Positions 1 through 6,789 of a DNA stretch of 10,338 nt are shown here, in pieces. Every line of letters begins with the position of its first letter. Position 1 is the first letter of the stretch. Both the position numbers and the translations under genes were made by a program. This stretch comes from a bacterium (GTDB lineage Bacteria > SZUA-79 > Acidulodesulfobacterales > Acidulodesulfobacteraceae): contig JAJZLA010000030.1 of the NCBI GenBank assembly GCA_021803845.1, forward strand, positions 1 through 10,338, in the 5' to 3' direction. Below the pieces are notes generated by a model, which had not been told where the DNA came from, did not search any database, and saw nothing but the letters and a program-made list of their open reading frames with translations.

Positions 1-1113
1 GCGGCGGCGTTTATAATAATCTACGGTCAGCTTAACGGCTTCATCTATGCTGAGCTTCGGCTTCCAGCCTAGAACGGAAACCGCTTTGTCTATGTTAAGG
101 CTTAAAAGTTTGGCTTCATGCAGGGCGGATTCGGCATGAAGATTCGATTTGGCTTTGTTATGTTCGATAGTTGCTGCGGTTAAGCCGGAAACGTCTTTCC
201 ATTCTCCTTTGCCGTAATATTTTACCACTTTCTCCGCGACTTCTTCAACAGTTGCGGCGGTATCCTGAAGAGGTCCGAAATTCCATGCGCCGGAGTATAT
301 TTTAGGGTTTTCTAATATTTTGGAAGCCAGGAGCAGATAGCCGGAAAGAGGCTCTAAGACATGCTGCCATGGTCTTATCGAACCCGGATTCCTTACTTCG
401 ATAGGCTCGTCTTTTTCTATTGCCCTTACGCAGTCCGGTATAAGCCTGTCTTTAGCCCAGTCTCCGCCGCCTATCACGTTGCCTGCTCTAACCGTTGCCA
501 TTGCCTTGCCTCGGCCAAGTCTGTCAAAGTTAAAATCCTCCGGATTAAAAAATGACTTCAAGTACGCCGAAGAAATTAACTCCGCCGCGCCTTTGCTTGC
601 GCTGTAAGGGTCGTAACCGCCCATAGGGTCCGTTTCTTTGTAACCGCATAGCCGCTCTTTGTTGTCGTAACACTTATCGGAAGTGATAACTATAAGGATT
701 TTTGCGCTTTCGGAAATCCTGAAAACCTCGAGGACGTTTGCAGTGCCGATAACGTTAGTTTCTATAGTTTCAAGAGGTATTTTATAAGACTCCCTGACTA
801 ACGGCTGTGCCGCAAGATGAAATATTATTTCCGGCTTAAAATTATTTACTGCGGAATTTAATTTATTAAAATCCCTTATATCCCCTCTTATATCGGACAT
901 CTTTTCAGACAGGCGCGCAAGAACGAAATTATCATTTGGCGCATATGGGTCTAAGGCGTACCCTGCAACTTCTGCGCCGAGCAGTAAAAGCCATATAGAA
1001 AGCCAGGAGCCCTTAAAACCGGTATGTCCGGTAATTAATATTTTTTTGTTTCTGAAATAACCATCGAAATTATTAAAATTGTTACAATTACTAGTGTTTT
1101 TAATATCGTTCAA
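1..1113 (-). CDS. rfbG: CDP-glucose 4,6-dehydratase (copy 1, C-terminus cut by window edge)
   Basis: Extended short-chain dehydrogenase that converts CDP-D-glucose to CDP-4-keto-6-deoxy-D-glucose in the cytoplasm, the committed step to CDP-linked deoxysugars. The minus-strand frame is open from 1113 to base 1 (371 codons, no stop), so only a short C-terminal tail should be missing. Visible are the NAD-binding GHTGFKG (residues 29-35), HLAAQPLVRESY, TSDKCYDNKE, the catalytic YSASK (Tyr170, Lys174), RAGNVIGGGDW and RPWQHVLEPLSGYLLL, all characteristic of RfbG. The only conventional start after the upstream stop is TTG at 1113, with GGGCGGG eight bases before it. This gives an N-terminus about a dozen residues longer than I expect for the family. 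It is divergent from rfbF. A second, damaged copy lies beyond rfbF. Confidence 0.93.
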   Translation of the reverse strand, partial: MNDIKNTSNCNNFNNFDGYFRNKKILITGHTGFKGSWLSIWLLLLGAEVAGYALDPYAPNDNFVLARLSEKMSDIRGDIRDFNKLNSAVNNFKPEIIFHLAAQPLVRESYKIPLETIETNVIGTANVLEVFRISESAKILIVITSDKCYDNKERLCGYKETDPMGGYDPYSASKGAAELISSAYLKSFFNPEDFNFDRLGRGKAMATVRAGNVIGGGDWAKDRLIPDCVRAIEKDEPIEVRNPGSIRPWQHVLEPLSGYLLLASKILENPKIYSGAWNFGPLQDTAATVEEVAEKVVKYYGKGEWKDVSGLTAATIEHNKAKSNLHAESALHEAKLLSLNIDKAVSVLGWKPKLSIDEAVKLTVDYYKRRR

Positions 1114-1140
1114 TAATATAACCCGCCCTATTTCTATAAT

Positions 1141-1169
1141 TTGTTTTTAATCTAAAAAAATTATATCAT
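1141..1169 (+). promoter_or_regulatory. Candidate sigma-70 promoter for rfbF and downstream genes
   Basis: TTGTTT at 1141-1146 and TATCAT at 1164-1169 are separated by 17 bases and lie about 70 bases upstream of the rfbF ATG. This is the best -35/-10 pair I can see on this strand in the divergent intergenic region 1114-1241. That region holds no gene and no clear operator. It overlaps the candidate -10 box of the opposite strand, so the two promoters could interfere. The AT-richness makes the call weak. Confidence 0.3.
1160..1165 (-). promoter_or_regulatory. Candidate -10 box for minus-strand rfbG
   Basis: The minus strand reads TATAAT here, a perfect sigma-70 -10 hexamer about 47 bases before the TTG start. 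The position 17 bases further upstream reads ATTAAA, a poor -35. In such AT-rich DNA a chance match is possible, so this is only a candidate. Confidence 0.3.
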
Positions 1170-1241
1170 ATTACTATCAATTTTTAATTTTTATATTTAA
1201 AACCGCTAAATTTAACTCTTAAAATAACCGATATATTTAAT

Positions 1242-2024
1242 ATGAAAGTAGTAATCCTTGCAGGCGGACTCGGAACGAGACTCTCGGAAGAAACCGAAAT
1301 GCGCCCTAAACCTATGGTAGAAATAGGCGGCAAGCCGATATTGTGGCACATAATGAAAATATATTCCTCCTACGGCTTTAACGAGTTTATTATATGCCTA
1401 GGATACAAAGGAAATATGATAAGGGAATATTTCGCGAACTACTTTTTATATCAGTCCGACGTTACCATAAATTTAGCGGATAACTCCATCGACGTCCATA
1501 ACTGCAAAGCTGAACCTTGGAAAATCACGCTCGTGGATACCGGTCTAAACACCCAGACCGGCGGAAGAATAAAAAGGATAAAGAGCTACATAGGCGATAA
1601 ACCGTTCTTTCTTACTTACGGCGACGGCGTATCCGACGTAAATATCGAAAAACTCCTGAAATTTCACAAAAAACATAAAAAGTTATTGACCATGACCGCC
1701 GTTCAACCCGAAGGACGCTACGGATCATTAGACATTGACCAAAACACCGACGTAATAATAAAATTTCTCGAAAAACCTAAAGGGGACAACTCCTGGATAA
1801 ACGGCGGTTTTTTCGTTTCGGAGCCTCAGGTTTTAGATTATATAAAAGGCGATAGTATGGCATTCGAGAAAGAACCTCTGGAAAAACTGGCAAAAAACGG
1901 GGAACTTACGGCATTTAAACATAAAGGCATATGGAAGTGCATGGACACTTTAAGGGACAAATCCCAGCTGAACGATATGTGGGATACAGGAAATGCCGCA
2001 TGGAAAGTATGGGACGGAGAATAA
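1242..2024 (+). CDS. rfbF: Glucose-1-phosphate cytidylyltransferase
   Basis: Catalyses CTP + glucose 1-phosphate to CDP-glucose + pyrophosphate, supplying the substrate for the dehydratase genes on both sides. The 260-residue protein matches the usual length of about 257. It carries the nucleotidyltransferase signature GGLGTRL at residues 8-14, with the RPKP segment (Lys23) that binds the sugar phosphate. It also has the metal-binding Asp in TYGDG (Asp128), EKP at 177-179 and NGGFF at 187-191. The match to the RfbF subgroup is strong over the whole length, especially SEETEMRPKPMVEIGGKPI and the tail WKCMDTLRDK, rather than to RmlA or GalU. The ATG start has no obvious Shine-Dalgarno. It is the first gene of the plus-strand series and is divergent from an intact rfbG. 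Confidence 0.96.
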   Translation: MKVVILAGGLGTRLSEETEMRPKPMVEIGGKPILWHIMKIYSSYGFNEFIICLGYKGNMIREYFANYFLYQSDVTINLADNSIDVHNCKAEPWKITLVDTGLNTQTGGRIKRIKSYIGDKPFFLTYGDGVSDVNIEKLLKFHKKHKKLLTMTAVQPEGRYGSLDIDQNTDVIIKFLEKPKGDNSWINGGFFVSEPQVLDYIKGDSMAFEKEPLEKLAKNGELTAFKHKGIWKCMDTLRDKSQLNDMWDTGNAAWKVWDGE

Positions 2025-2052
2025 ACAATAAACTGCAAAATAATAAAAATAA

Positions 2053-3219
2053 ATGAAAAATCTTTTTGGCGGGATATATTCGTATAAGAAAGTTCTTGTA
2101 ACCGGACACACTGGCTTTAAAGGCTCATGGCTCTCATTATGGCTTTCGCTTCTGGGCGCCGATGAACGGGATTATCCATTGAACCGGACACTAACCCTAA
2201 CCATATTTCCCTGCTTAATATTAAAATGAATTCTATTATAGGAGATATAAGGAATAAAAAACTTGTTTACGATGTCATCGACAATTATAAACCGGATATT
2301 GTATTTCACCTTGCCGCCCAACCTCTCGTAAGAAAATCATATAAAATGCCACACGAAACTTTTGAAATCAATATTATGGGAACCGTTAATATTTTCGAGG
2401 CGTGCAGGGCTTCCGAATCGGTGAGAGCAATAATAAACGTAACAAGCGATAAATGCTACGATAATAAAGAATATGCATATAGTTCATCCGGTTATAGAGA
2501 AGAAGACCCTATGGGCGGGTTCGATCCTTACAGCGCAAGCAAGGGGTGTGTCGAACTCATAACATCGAGCTACCGCAATTCGTTTTTTAACCTTTCCGAT
2601 TATAAAAAAACACATAATATACTTCTGGCAAGCTGCAGGGCCGGTAACGTAATAGGCGGCGGCGACTGGAGCGAAGACCGGCTGGTTCCCGACATAATAC
2701 GTTCAGCCGCACAAAATAACCCTATAAATATAAGAAATCCTTACGCTGTAAGGCCGTGGCAGCATGTCATGAAACCTTTAAGCGGATACCTCCTTCTCGG
2801 ACAAAAGCTTCTGGAAGAGAAACCGGAATTCGCCGAAGCGTGGAATTTCGGACCGGACCAGAAAAGCGACATTACGGTAAAAGAAGTGGTGAAAACCGCT
2901 AAATTATCATGGGAACAAATAAATTACGAAACCACATCCGACCCGGACCAACCGCACGAATCCGGTTTTCTTAAGCTTAATTGTTCCAAAGCCAATAGCA
3001 AATTAGACTGGAAAGGTGTATGGGACGTAACCACCGCAATAAAAAAGGCGATAGAATGGTACCGCGATTTCTATAATAAAGAAATTCTATTAACCGAAAA
3101 TGATTTGGCCTATTACATAGAAGATGCCGAAAATAAAGGGCTTAGTTGGGTATCGCATAAAATTTCTGATAAGCCGCCAAAAAACATTCCATATGCAAGG
3201 CAAATATATTCTTTCGTAA
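2053..3219 (+). pseudogene. rfbG: CDP-glucose 4,6-dehydratase, second copy, frameshifted
   Basis: A second RfbG homologue, 28 bases after rfbF. The ATG at 2053 opens a frame encoding GHTGFKGSW (NAD site from residue 18), but this frame drifts off after LLGAD and ends at 2229. The family sequence resumes in another frame from about 2167 (TGLSIEPDTNPNH, then HLAAQPLVRKSY, TSDKCYDNKE, YSASKG, RAGNVIGGGDW, RPWQHVMKPLSGYLLL). One missing base near 2164 explains this; GATGTAACGGGA would restore the frame. The only ATG-initiated downstream frame (2226) lacks the nucleotide-binding loop, so as written the gene should not give an active enzyme. The true 3' end is probably the TAA at 3217-3219, reached if one A is removed from the A6 run at 3179-3184. 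As written, the frame continues into the next gene. This is either real decay of a redundant copy or a sequencing or assembly error. Confidence 0.82.
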
Positions 3220-4089
3220 TGCGGGTCAAAAAGAAAAAAATTTTAGTTACCGGCGCTACTGGATTCATTGGCAGCCATATTATCGGTAGCCTTTTAAATA
3301 TAAATAAAGATATCGAAATTATAGCTTCTTCGCGGAACAAAGATAAAGCGGCAAGATGCGATTGGTATAATAAAATAGAATATATTCCATTGAACATTAA
3401 CCGCCGCCGCTCAAACCTTTACGAATATTTTGGAAAGCCCGACGGCATAATCCATCTATCATGGGACGGTTTGCCTAATTACGACGAACTCTATCATTTC
3501 GAACGAAACCTGCCTGATAATTATAATTTTTTAAAAAACCTGATACAAAACGGTCTGAGCGACTTAAACATTATAGGTACGTGTTTCGAGTATGGGCTCC
3601 AAAACGGATGTCTTTCCGAAAAAAACGATGCAAAGCCTTCAACTTCTTACGGAATAGCCAAAGACACACTTAGAAAATTTCTGAACGAATTAAAGAAAAA
3701 ATATCCATTTAAATTTAAATGGATAAGGCCGTTTTACGTTTACGGGCGGGGACAAAACGAAAATTCCTTATTTGGACAATTAGATAAAGCCATATTAAAA
3801 AAAGATAAGGTTTTTAATATGTCATCCGGCGAGCAATTGCGTGATTATCTGTCCGTCGAAAAAATGTCCGAATATATTGCCGCAATAGCTCTTCAGGATA
3901 AAATATTCGGAGAAATTAACTGCTGTAGCGGTCAACCGGTTTCCGTGAGAAAATTAGTAGAAGACTACATCAAAAAAAACGAATACGAAGATAAAACTTA
4001 ACTTGGGCTTTTATTCTCTTCCAGCCTATGAACCGCTAGCATTCTGGGGCGACGATTCAAAATTAAAAGAAATAATTTCTAAAAATTAA
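3219..4089 (+). CDS. Sugar-nucleotide 4-ketoreductase, extended SDR family (3' frameshift)
   Basis: NAD(P)-dependent SDR, probably reducing the 4-keto group of the CDP-4-keto-6-deoxyhexose made by RfbG. From the ATG at 3219 it has KKILVTGATGFIGSH (Rossmann loop), GTCFEYG, the catalytic SYGIAK (Tyr and Lys four apart), FYVYGRGQNENSLF, EQLRDYL and INCCSGQPVSV. From memory, this set resembles the Fcf1-like dTDP-4-keto-6-deoxyglucose reductases and the CDP-abequose/paratose synthase group; the exact substrate is uncertain. The written frame stops at 4001, but the conserved tail IKLNLGFYSLPAYEPLAFWGDD continues in another frame to TAA at 4087-4089. Dropping one A from A8 at 3972-3979 joins them and gives about 290 residues. 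Upstream, the frame is open back into rfbG copy 2 without a stop, which I read as an artefact or mutation rather than a designed fusion. Confidence 0.75.
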
Positions 4090-4096
4090 AAACAAA

Positions 4097-4636
4097 ATGG
4101 ACAGATTTAAATTAAAAACAACCCCCATAAAAGATTTATATATCATAGAATTAAGCCCTATGGCTGATAGCAGGGGTTATTTCGAAAGATTATTCTGCAA
4201 AAAAGAACTATCCTCTATTCTTAATAAGACCATAAAACAAATTAACTATTCTTTTACAAGAAAGAAAGGTTCCATAAGGGGTATGCACTATCAGCTTCCT
4301 CCAATGGCGGAAACAAAAATAATAAAATGCATTAAAGGCTCTATTTTCGACGTTGCAATAGACTTAAGAAAAGACTCCCCTACTTTTTTAAAGTGGCACG
4401 GAGAAGTTATATCAGAAGATAATTCTAAATTGTTTTTTGTGCCGGAAGGGTTTGCTCATGGTTTTCAATCGTTGGAAAAAAATATAGAAGTAATTTATTT
4501 TACTACCCAATATTACGACTGTAAGAGCGAAAGGGGGGTTAGATACAACGACAATATGATTAATATTAAATGGCCATTAAAAACTTCTAACATATCTGAT
4601 AAAGATAAAAGTTATCCAGATATCGATTCTGACTAA
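4097..4636 (+). CDS. RmlC/RfbC-family nucleotide-sugar 3,5- (or 3- or 5-) epimerase
   Basis: Cupin-fold epimerase of the dTDP-4-dehydrorhamnose 3,5-epimerase family. Its 179 residues are the normal length. Visible are DSRGYF (residues 24-29), RGMHYQ with the catalytic-type His64, a KCIKGSIFDVAIDLR strand, FVPEGFAHGF (His121) and the tail TQYYDCKSERGVRYND with the Tyr139/140 pair expected at the proton-donor position. No dTDP-sugar genes are visible and the surrounding genes make CDP-sugars. By inference it may therefore act on CDP-4-keto-6-deoxyglucose, as the AscE-type epimerase does in CDP-ascarylose synthesis, rather than in rhamnose synthesis. Family membership is secure; the substrate is not. 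It starts seven bases after the reconstructed reductase stop, with no clear Shine-Dalgarno. From here on the DNA is visibly more AT-rich than the rfbF/rfbG part. Confidence 0.88.
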   Translation: MDRFKLKTTPIKDLYIIELSPMADSRGYFERLFCKKELSSILNKTIKQINYSFTRKKGSIRGMHYQLPPMAETKIIKCIKGSIFDVAIDLRKDSPTFLKWHGEVISEDNSKLFFVPEGFAHGFQSLEKNIEVIYFTTQYYDCKSERGVRYNDNMINIKWPLKTSNISDKDKSYPDIDSD

Positions 4637-4681
4637 AAATTGCATCTTTAACAAAACTTCTAAAATATTGGGTTAAATATA

Positions 4682-5782
4682 ATGTTTTCAAGAATAGTAA
4701 ACACAATTGAGGGGTTGAAAAATTTTAACTTGGGTAATTTATCCGACTATTTGCAAAAAGAATTTAATAACAGGCAAATTGTAATTTATGGCGCTGGCGC
4801 TTTTGGTCAGGAAATTTTCAACCTTCTATCAGCTAATAATATTAGTGCAAAAGCTTTTTTGGACATAAAAGCAACAGGTGGGCTTTTTAATATTCCGATT
4901 ATTCATCCTTCCATTTATGAAAACAAAGCCGTCATAGTAGTTTTGGCTATTGTATTAAACAAAAAAACTAGAAATGAAATAATCGAATTCCTTTATAAAT
5001 TAGGATATAAAACTATAATTGATGCCCAAAAAATCAGGGCTATGTATATTGAACTTGAAAATGAGCATACATATGAATATTTTAAAACTAATCAGAAAAA
5101 TATTTTAAAACCTCTGGACTTTTTAGCGGATGAGGAAAGCAAAAAAACATATATGCAAAATGTCATTGCCCATATTTCAAGAAATTATGAGAATACATTT
5201 GAGACTGATGAGGAAAATCAATATTTTATAAATAGCCTTCCTTTTAAAAAAGGTTTCAGTAAATTTATTGATTGCGGAGCTTATATCGGCGATACTTTTT
5301 TAAAATTAGTGGAACAAAATCTTATGGTACAAGAGTATATCGGTTTTGAACCTGTTCTAGATATTTTTAATCAATTATCAAAAAATCTTTCTACAAAAAA
5401 AATTAAAGCAATGGCTTTTCCGGCAGCGGTTTCTGATAAAATGCAAATAATTAAATTTAACAGCAAGCATGGTTCGGGAGCGATAAACGAAAATGGCGAT
5501 ATCTCTGCTATATGTGTTAAACTTGATGACATATTATATAATTATGAGCCGACTTTTATAAAAATGGATATAGAAGGCGAAGAGATAAAAGCTTTGAATG
5601 GAGCAAAGAATTTAATTCTAAAATCAAGGCCAGACCTTGCAATTTGTGTATATCATTATATCAATCACTTTTGGGAAATCCCAAACATGCTGCATGATTG
5701 GAACCTGGGTTACAAATTTTATTTACGGACACATTCAAGTGCTTGTATGGAAACTGTTCTATACGCAGTAGGGGGGGATTGA
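4682..5782 (+). CDS. FkbM-family SAM-dependent methyltransferase with N-terminal Rossmann-like domain
   Basis: Likely O-methyltransferase acting on a sugar or glycan precursor. The 366-residue protein has two parts. Residues about 30-115 form a nucleotide-binding-like domain starting with IYGAGAFGQE (35-44), similar to those fused to other glycan-modifying enzymes. Residues about 190-366 form the FkbM methyltransferase, with SAM loop FIDCGAYIGDT (195-205), GFEP (221-224) acidic strand end, and the FkbM hallmark FIKMDIEGEE (292-301) followed by ALNGAKNLI and RPDLAICVYH. Its TGA (5780-5782) overlaps the ATG of the first radical SAM gene as TGATG, so the two are probably translationally coupled. 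A weak GGG lies nine bases before the start. The acceptor substrate cannot be deduced. Confidence 0.87.
   Translation: MFSRIVNTIEGLKNFNLGNLSDYLQKEFNNRQIVIYGAGAFGQEIFNLLSANNISAKAFLDIKATGGLFNIPIIHPSIYENKAVIVVLAIVLNKKTRNEIIEFLYKLGYKTIIDAQKIRAMYIELENEHTYEYFKTNQKNILKPLDFLADEESKKTYMQNVIAHISRNYENTFETDEENQYFINSLPFKKGFSKFIDCGAYIGDTFLKLVEQNLMVQEYIGFEPVLDIFNQLSKNLSTKKIKAMAFPAAVSDKMQIIKFNSKHGSGAINENGDISAICVKLDDILYNYEPTFIKMDIEGEEIKALNGAKNLILKSRPDLAICVYHYINHFWEIPNMLHDWNLGYKFYLRTHSSACMETVLYAVGGD
5771..5777 (+). promoter_or_regulatory. G7 run acting as ribosome binding site for first radical SAM gene
   Basis: Seven consecutive G residues at the end of the methyltransferase gene lie a few bases before the ATG at 5782 and can pair with the 16S tail. 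They support this start over the in-frame ATG at 5698, which would read 28 residues inside the methyltransferase gene. A G7 run is also a potential slippage site. Confidence 0.5.
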
Positions 5783-6789
5783 TGTCTTTAGTTCAAAGAG
5801 TTTCTTTGCATAAAAAATTACCATTAGAAGCGCCTTTCTCGGTTCATATTTTCCCCGCCCACTTATGTAATTTCAAATGCAAATATTGTCTTCACTCATT
5901 ATCCAATAAAGAATTGAAAGCAAAAGGATTTAAAAAAGAAATAATGTCATTTGAAACGTATAAAAAAGCTATAGATGATATTGCTCAATTTGAAAACAAG
6001 TTAAAAGCACTTATTTTCGCAGGACATGGTGAACCATTATTGCATCCTAATATTTGTGAAATGGTTAAGTATGCAAAAGACAATAGAATAGCAAACAGAA
6101 TTGAGATAACAACCAATGCATCTCTTTTAACGCCTGAAATGTCGGATGGGCTTATAGCTGCAGGCGTTGACAGATTAAAAATTTCCATTCAGGGCACTAC
6201 AGAGCAAAAATATAAAGAAGTATCAAACTTTAATCTTGATTATGACAAATTTTTATCGGACCTGAAATATTTTTATGATAACAAAACACATACTGAAGTT
6301 TATATCAAAATAATTGATATTGCGCTAAACGATAAAGATGACGCACAAAAATTTAAGAAAATGTTCATTCAAGCTGCAGATTATGTAAATATAGAGTATG
6401 CAATCCCTTTTATAAATGAACTGAATGAATCTGCATATAACAATAAAGAGTTTTACAAATGCAAACAGGGAAATTTAGAAAAATCACAAATATGCTCAAT
6501 GCCATTTTACATGCAAGTGATTGCTCCCAGCGGTGATGTATTGCCATGTTGTTCCTCCGATATACCAATAATTTTAGGTAATGTGCACAAAAATTCATTA
6601 AAGGAAATTTGGAATGGAAAAATTCAGAATAATTTTTTAAAGATGATGCTGAAAGATAAAAACAAGAATCCTGTTTGCAGAGTTTGTTGCGTACCCGAAT
6701 ACGGGCTTCAAGATGGTGATTATCTGGATAATTACAAAGAGGAATTACTTGAAAAATACAATGGGGCGTACAATGAAGGCAAAGATTAA
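5782..6789 (+). CDS. Radical SAM/SPASM-type protein, array member 1
   Basis: Radical SAM enzyme (335 residues) of unknown reaction. CX3CX2C binds the SAM-cleaving 4Fe-4S cluster at Cys29, 33 and 36 (CNFKCKYC). FAGHGEPLLHP (GEP at 83-85) is the SAM amino-group motif. ITTNASLLTPEMSDGLIAAG and LKISIQG are the next barrel strands, with a middle LDYDKF...YFYDN...YIKIID module shared with its three neighbours. The C-terminal SPASM-like segment has Cys238-X12-Gly251-X4-Cys256 (then Cys257), LGN, SLKEIW and Cys299-X2-Cys302-Cys303, probably holding one auxiliary Fe-S cluster. The start at 5782 is chosen for the TGATG overlap and the G-rich ribosome site. No B12-binding domain, signal peptide or membrane segment is seen, so it should be cytoplasmic. 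Its place after an FkbM methyltransferase in a sugar locus suggests glycan or nucleotide-sugar modification (inference). Confidence 0.9.
   Translation: MSLVQRVSLHKKLPLEAPFSVHIFPAHLCNFKCKYCLHSLSNKELKAKGFKKEIMSFETYKKAIDDIAQFENKLKALIFAGHGEPLLHPNICEMVKYAKDNRIANRIEITTNASLLTPEMSDGLIAAGVDRLKISIQGTTEQKYKEVSNFNLDYDKFLSDLKYFYDNKTHTEVYIKIIDIALNDKDDAQKFKKMFIQAADYVNIEYAIPFINELNESAYNNKEFYKCKQGNLEKSQICSMPFYMQVIAPSGDVLPCCSSDIPIILGNVHKNSLKEIWNGKIQNNFLKMMLKDKNKNPVCRVCCVPEYGLQDGDYLDNYKEELLEKYNGAYNEGKD

Noticed and set aside
361..555. A 64-codon plus-strand frame
   Set aside because: It lies antisense to the well-supported rfbG copy 1, has no recognisable motifs and is rich in Pro, Cys and Tyr as expected for a shadow frame.
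1114..1241. Possible riboswitch or JUMPstart-like element upstream of rfbF
   Set aside because: The sequence is simple A/T runs; I see no GGCGGTAG-type ops motif or conserved aptamer features.
1838..2109. Two minus-strand frames opposite the 3' end of rfbF
   Set aside because: Both are antisense to rfbF and the start of rfbG copy 2, with no motif or ribosome site.
3113..3397. A 94-codon minus-strand frame
   Set aside because: It is antisense to the rfbG/reductase junction and shows no family features.
2226..4001. A single 591-residue bifunctional dehydratase-reductase
   Set aside because: The ATG at 2226 lacks the NAD-binding loop, which is found in another frame upstream. A TAATG junction and a displaced C-terminal tail indicate frame disruptions rather than a native fusion.
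5698..5781. An earlier in-frame ATG for radical SAM member 1
   Set aside because: It would add 28 residues encoded inside the methyltransferase gene; the G-run ribosome site and TGATG overlap favour 5782.
6713..6772. Earlier in-frame ATGs (6713, 6761) for radical SAM member 2
   Set aside because: They would overlap member 1 more deeply; the GGGG at 6763-6766 is correctly placed for the ATG at 6773.
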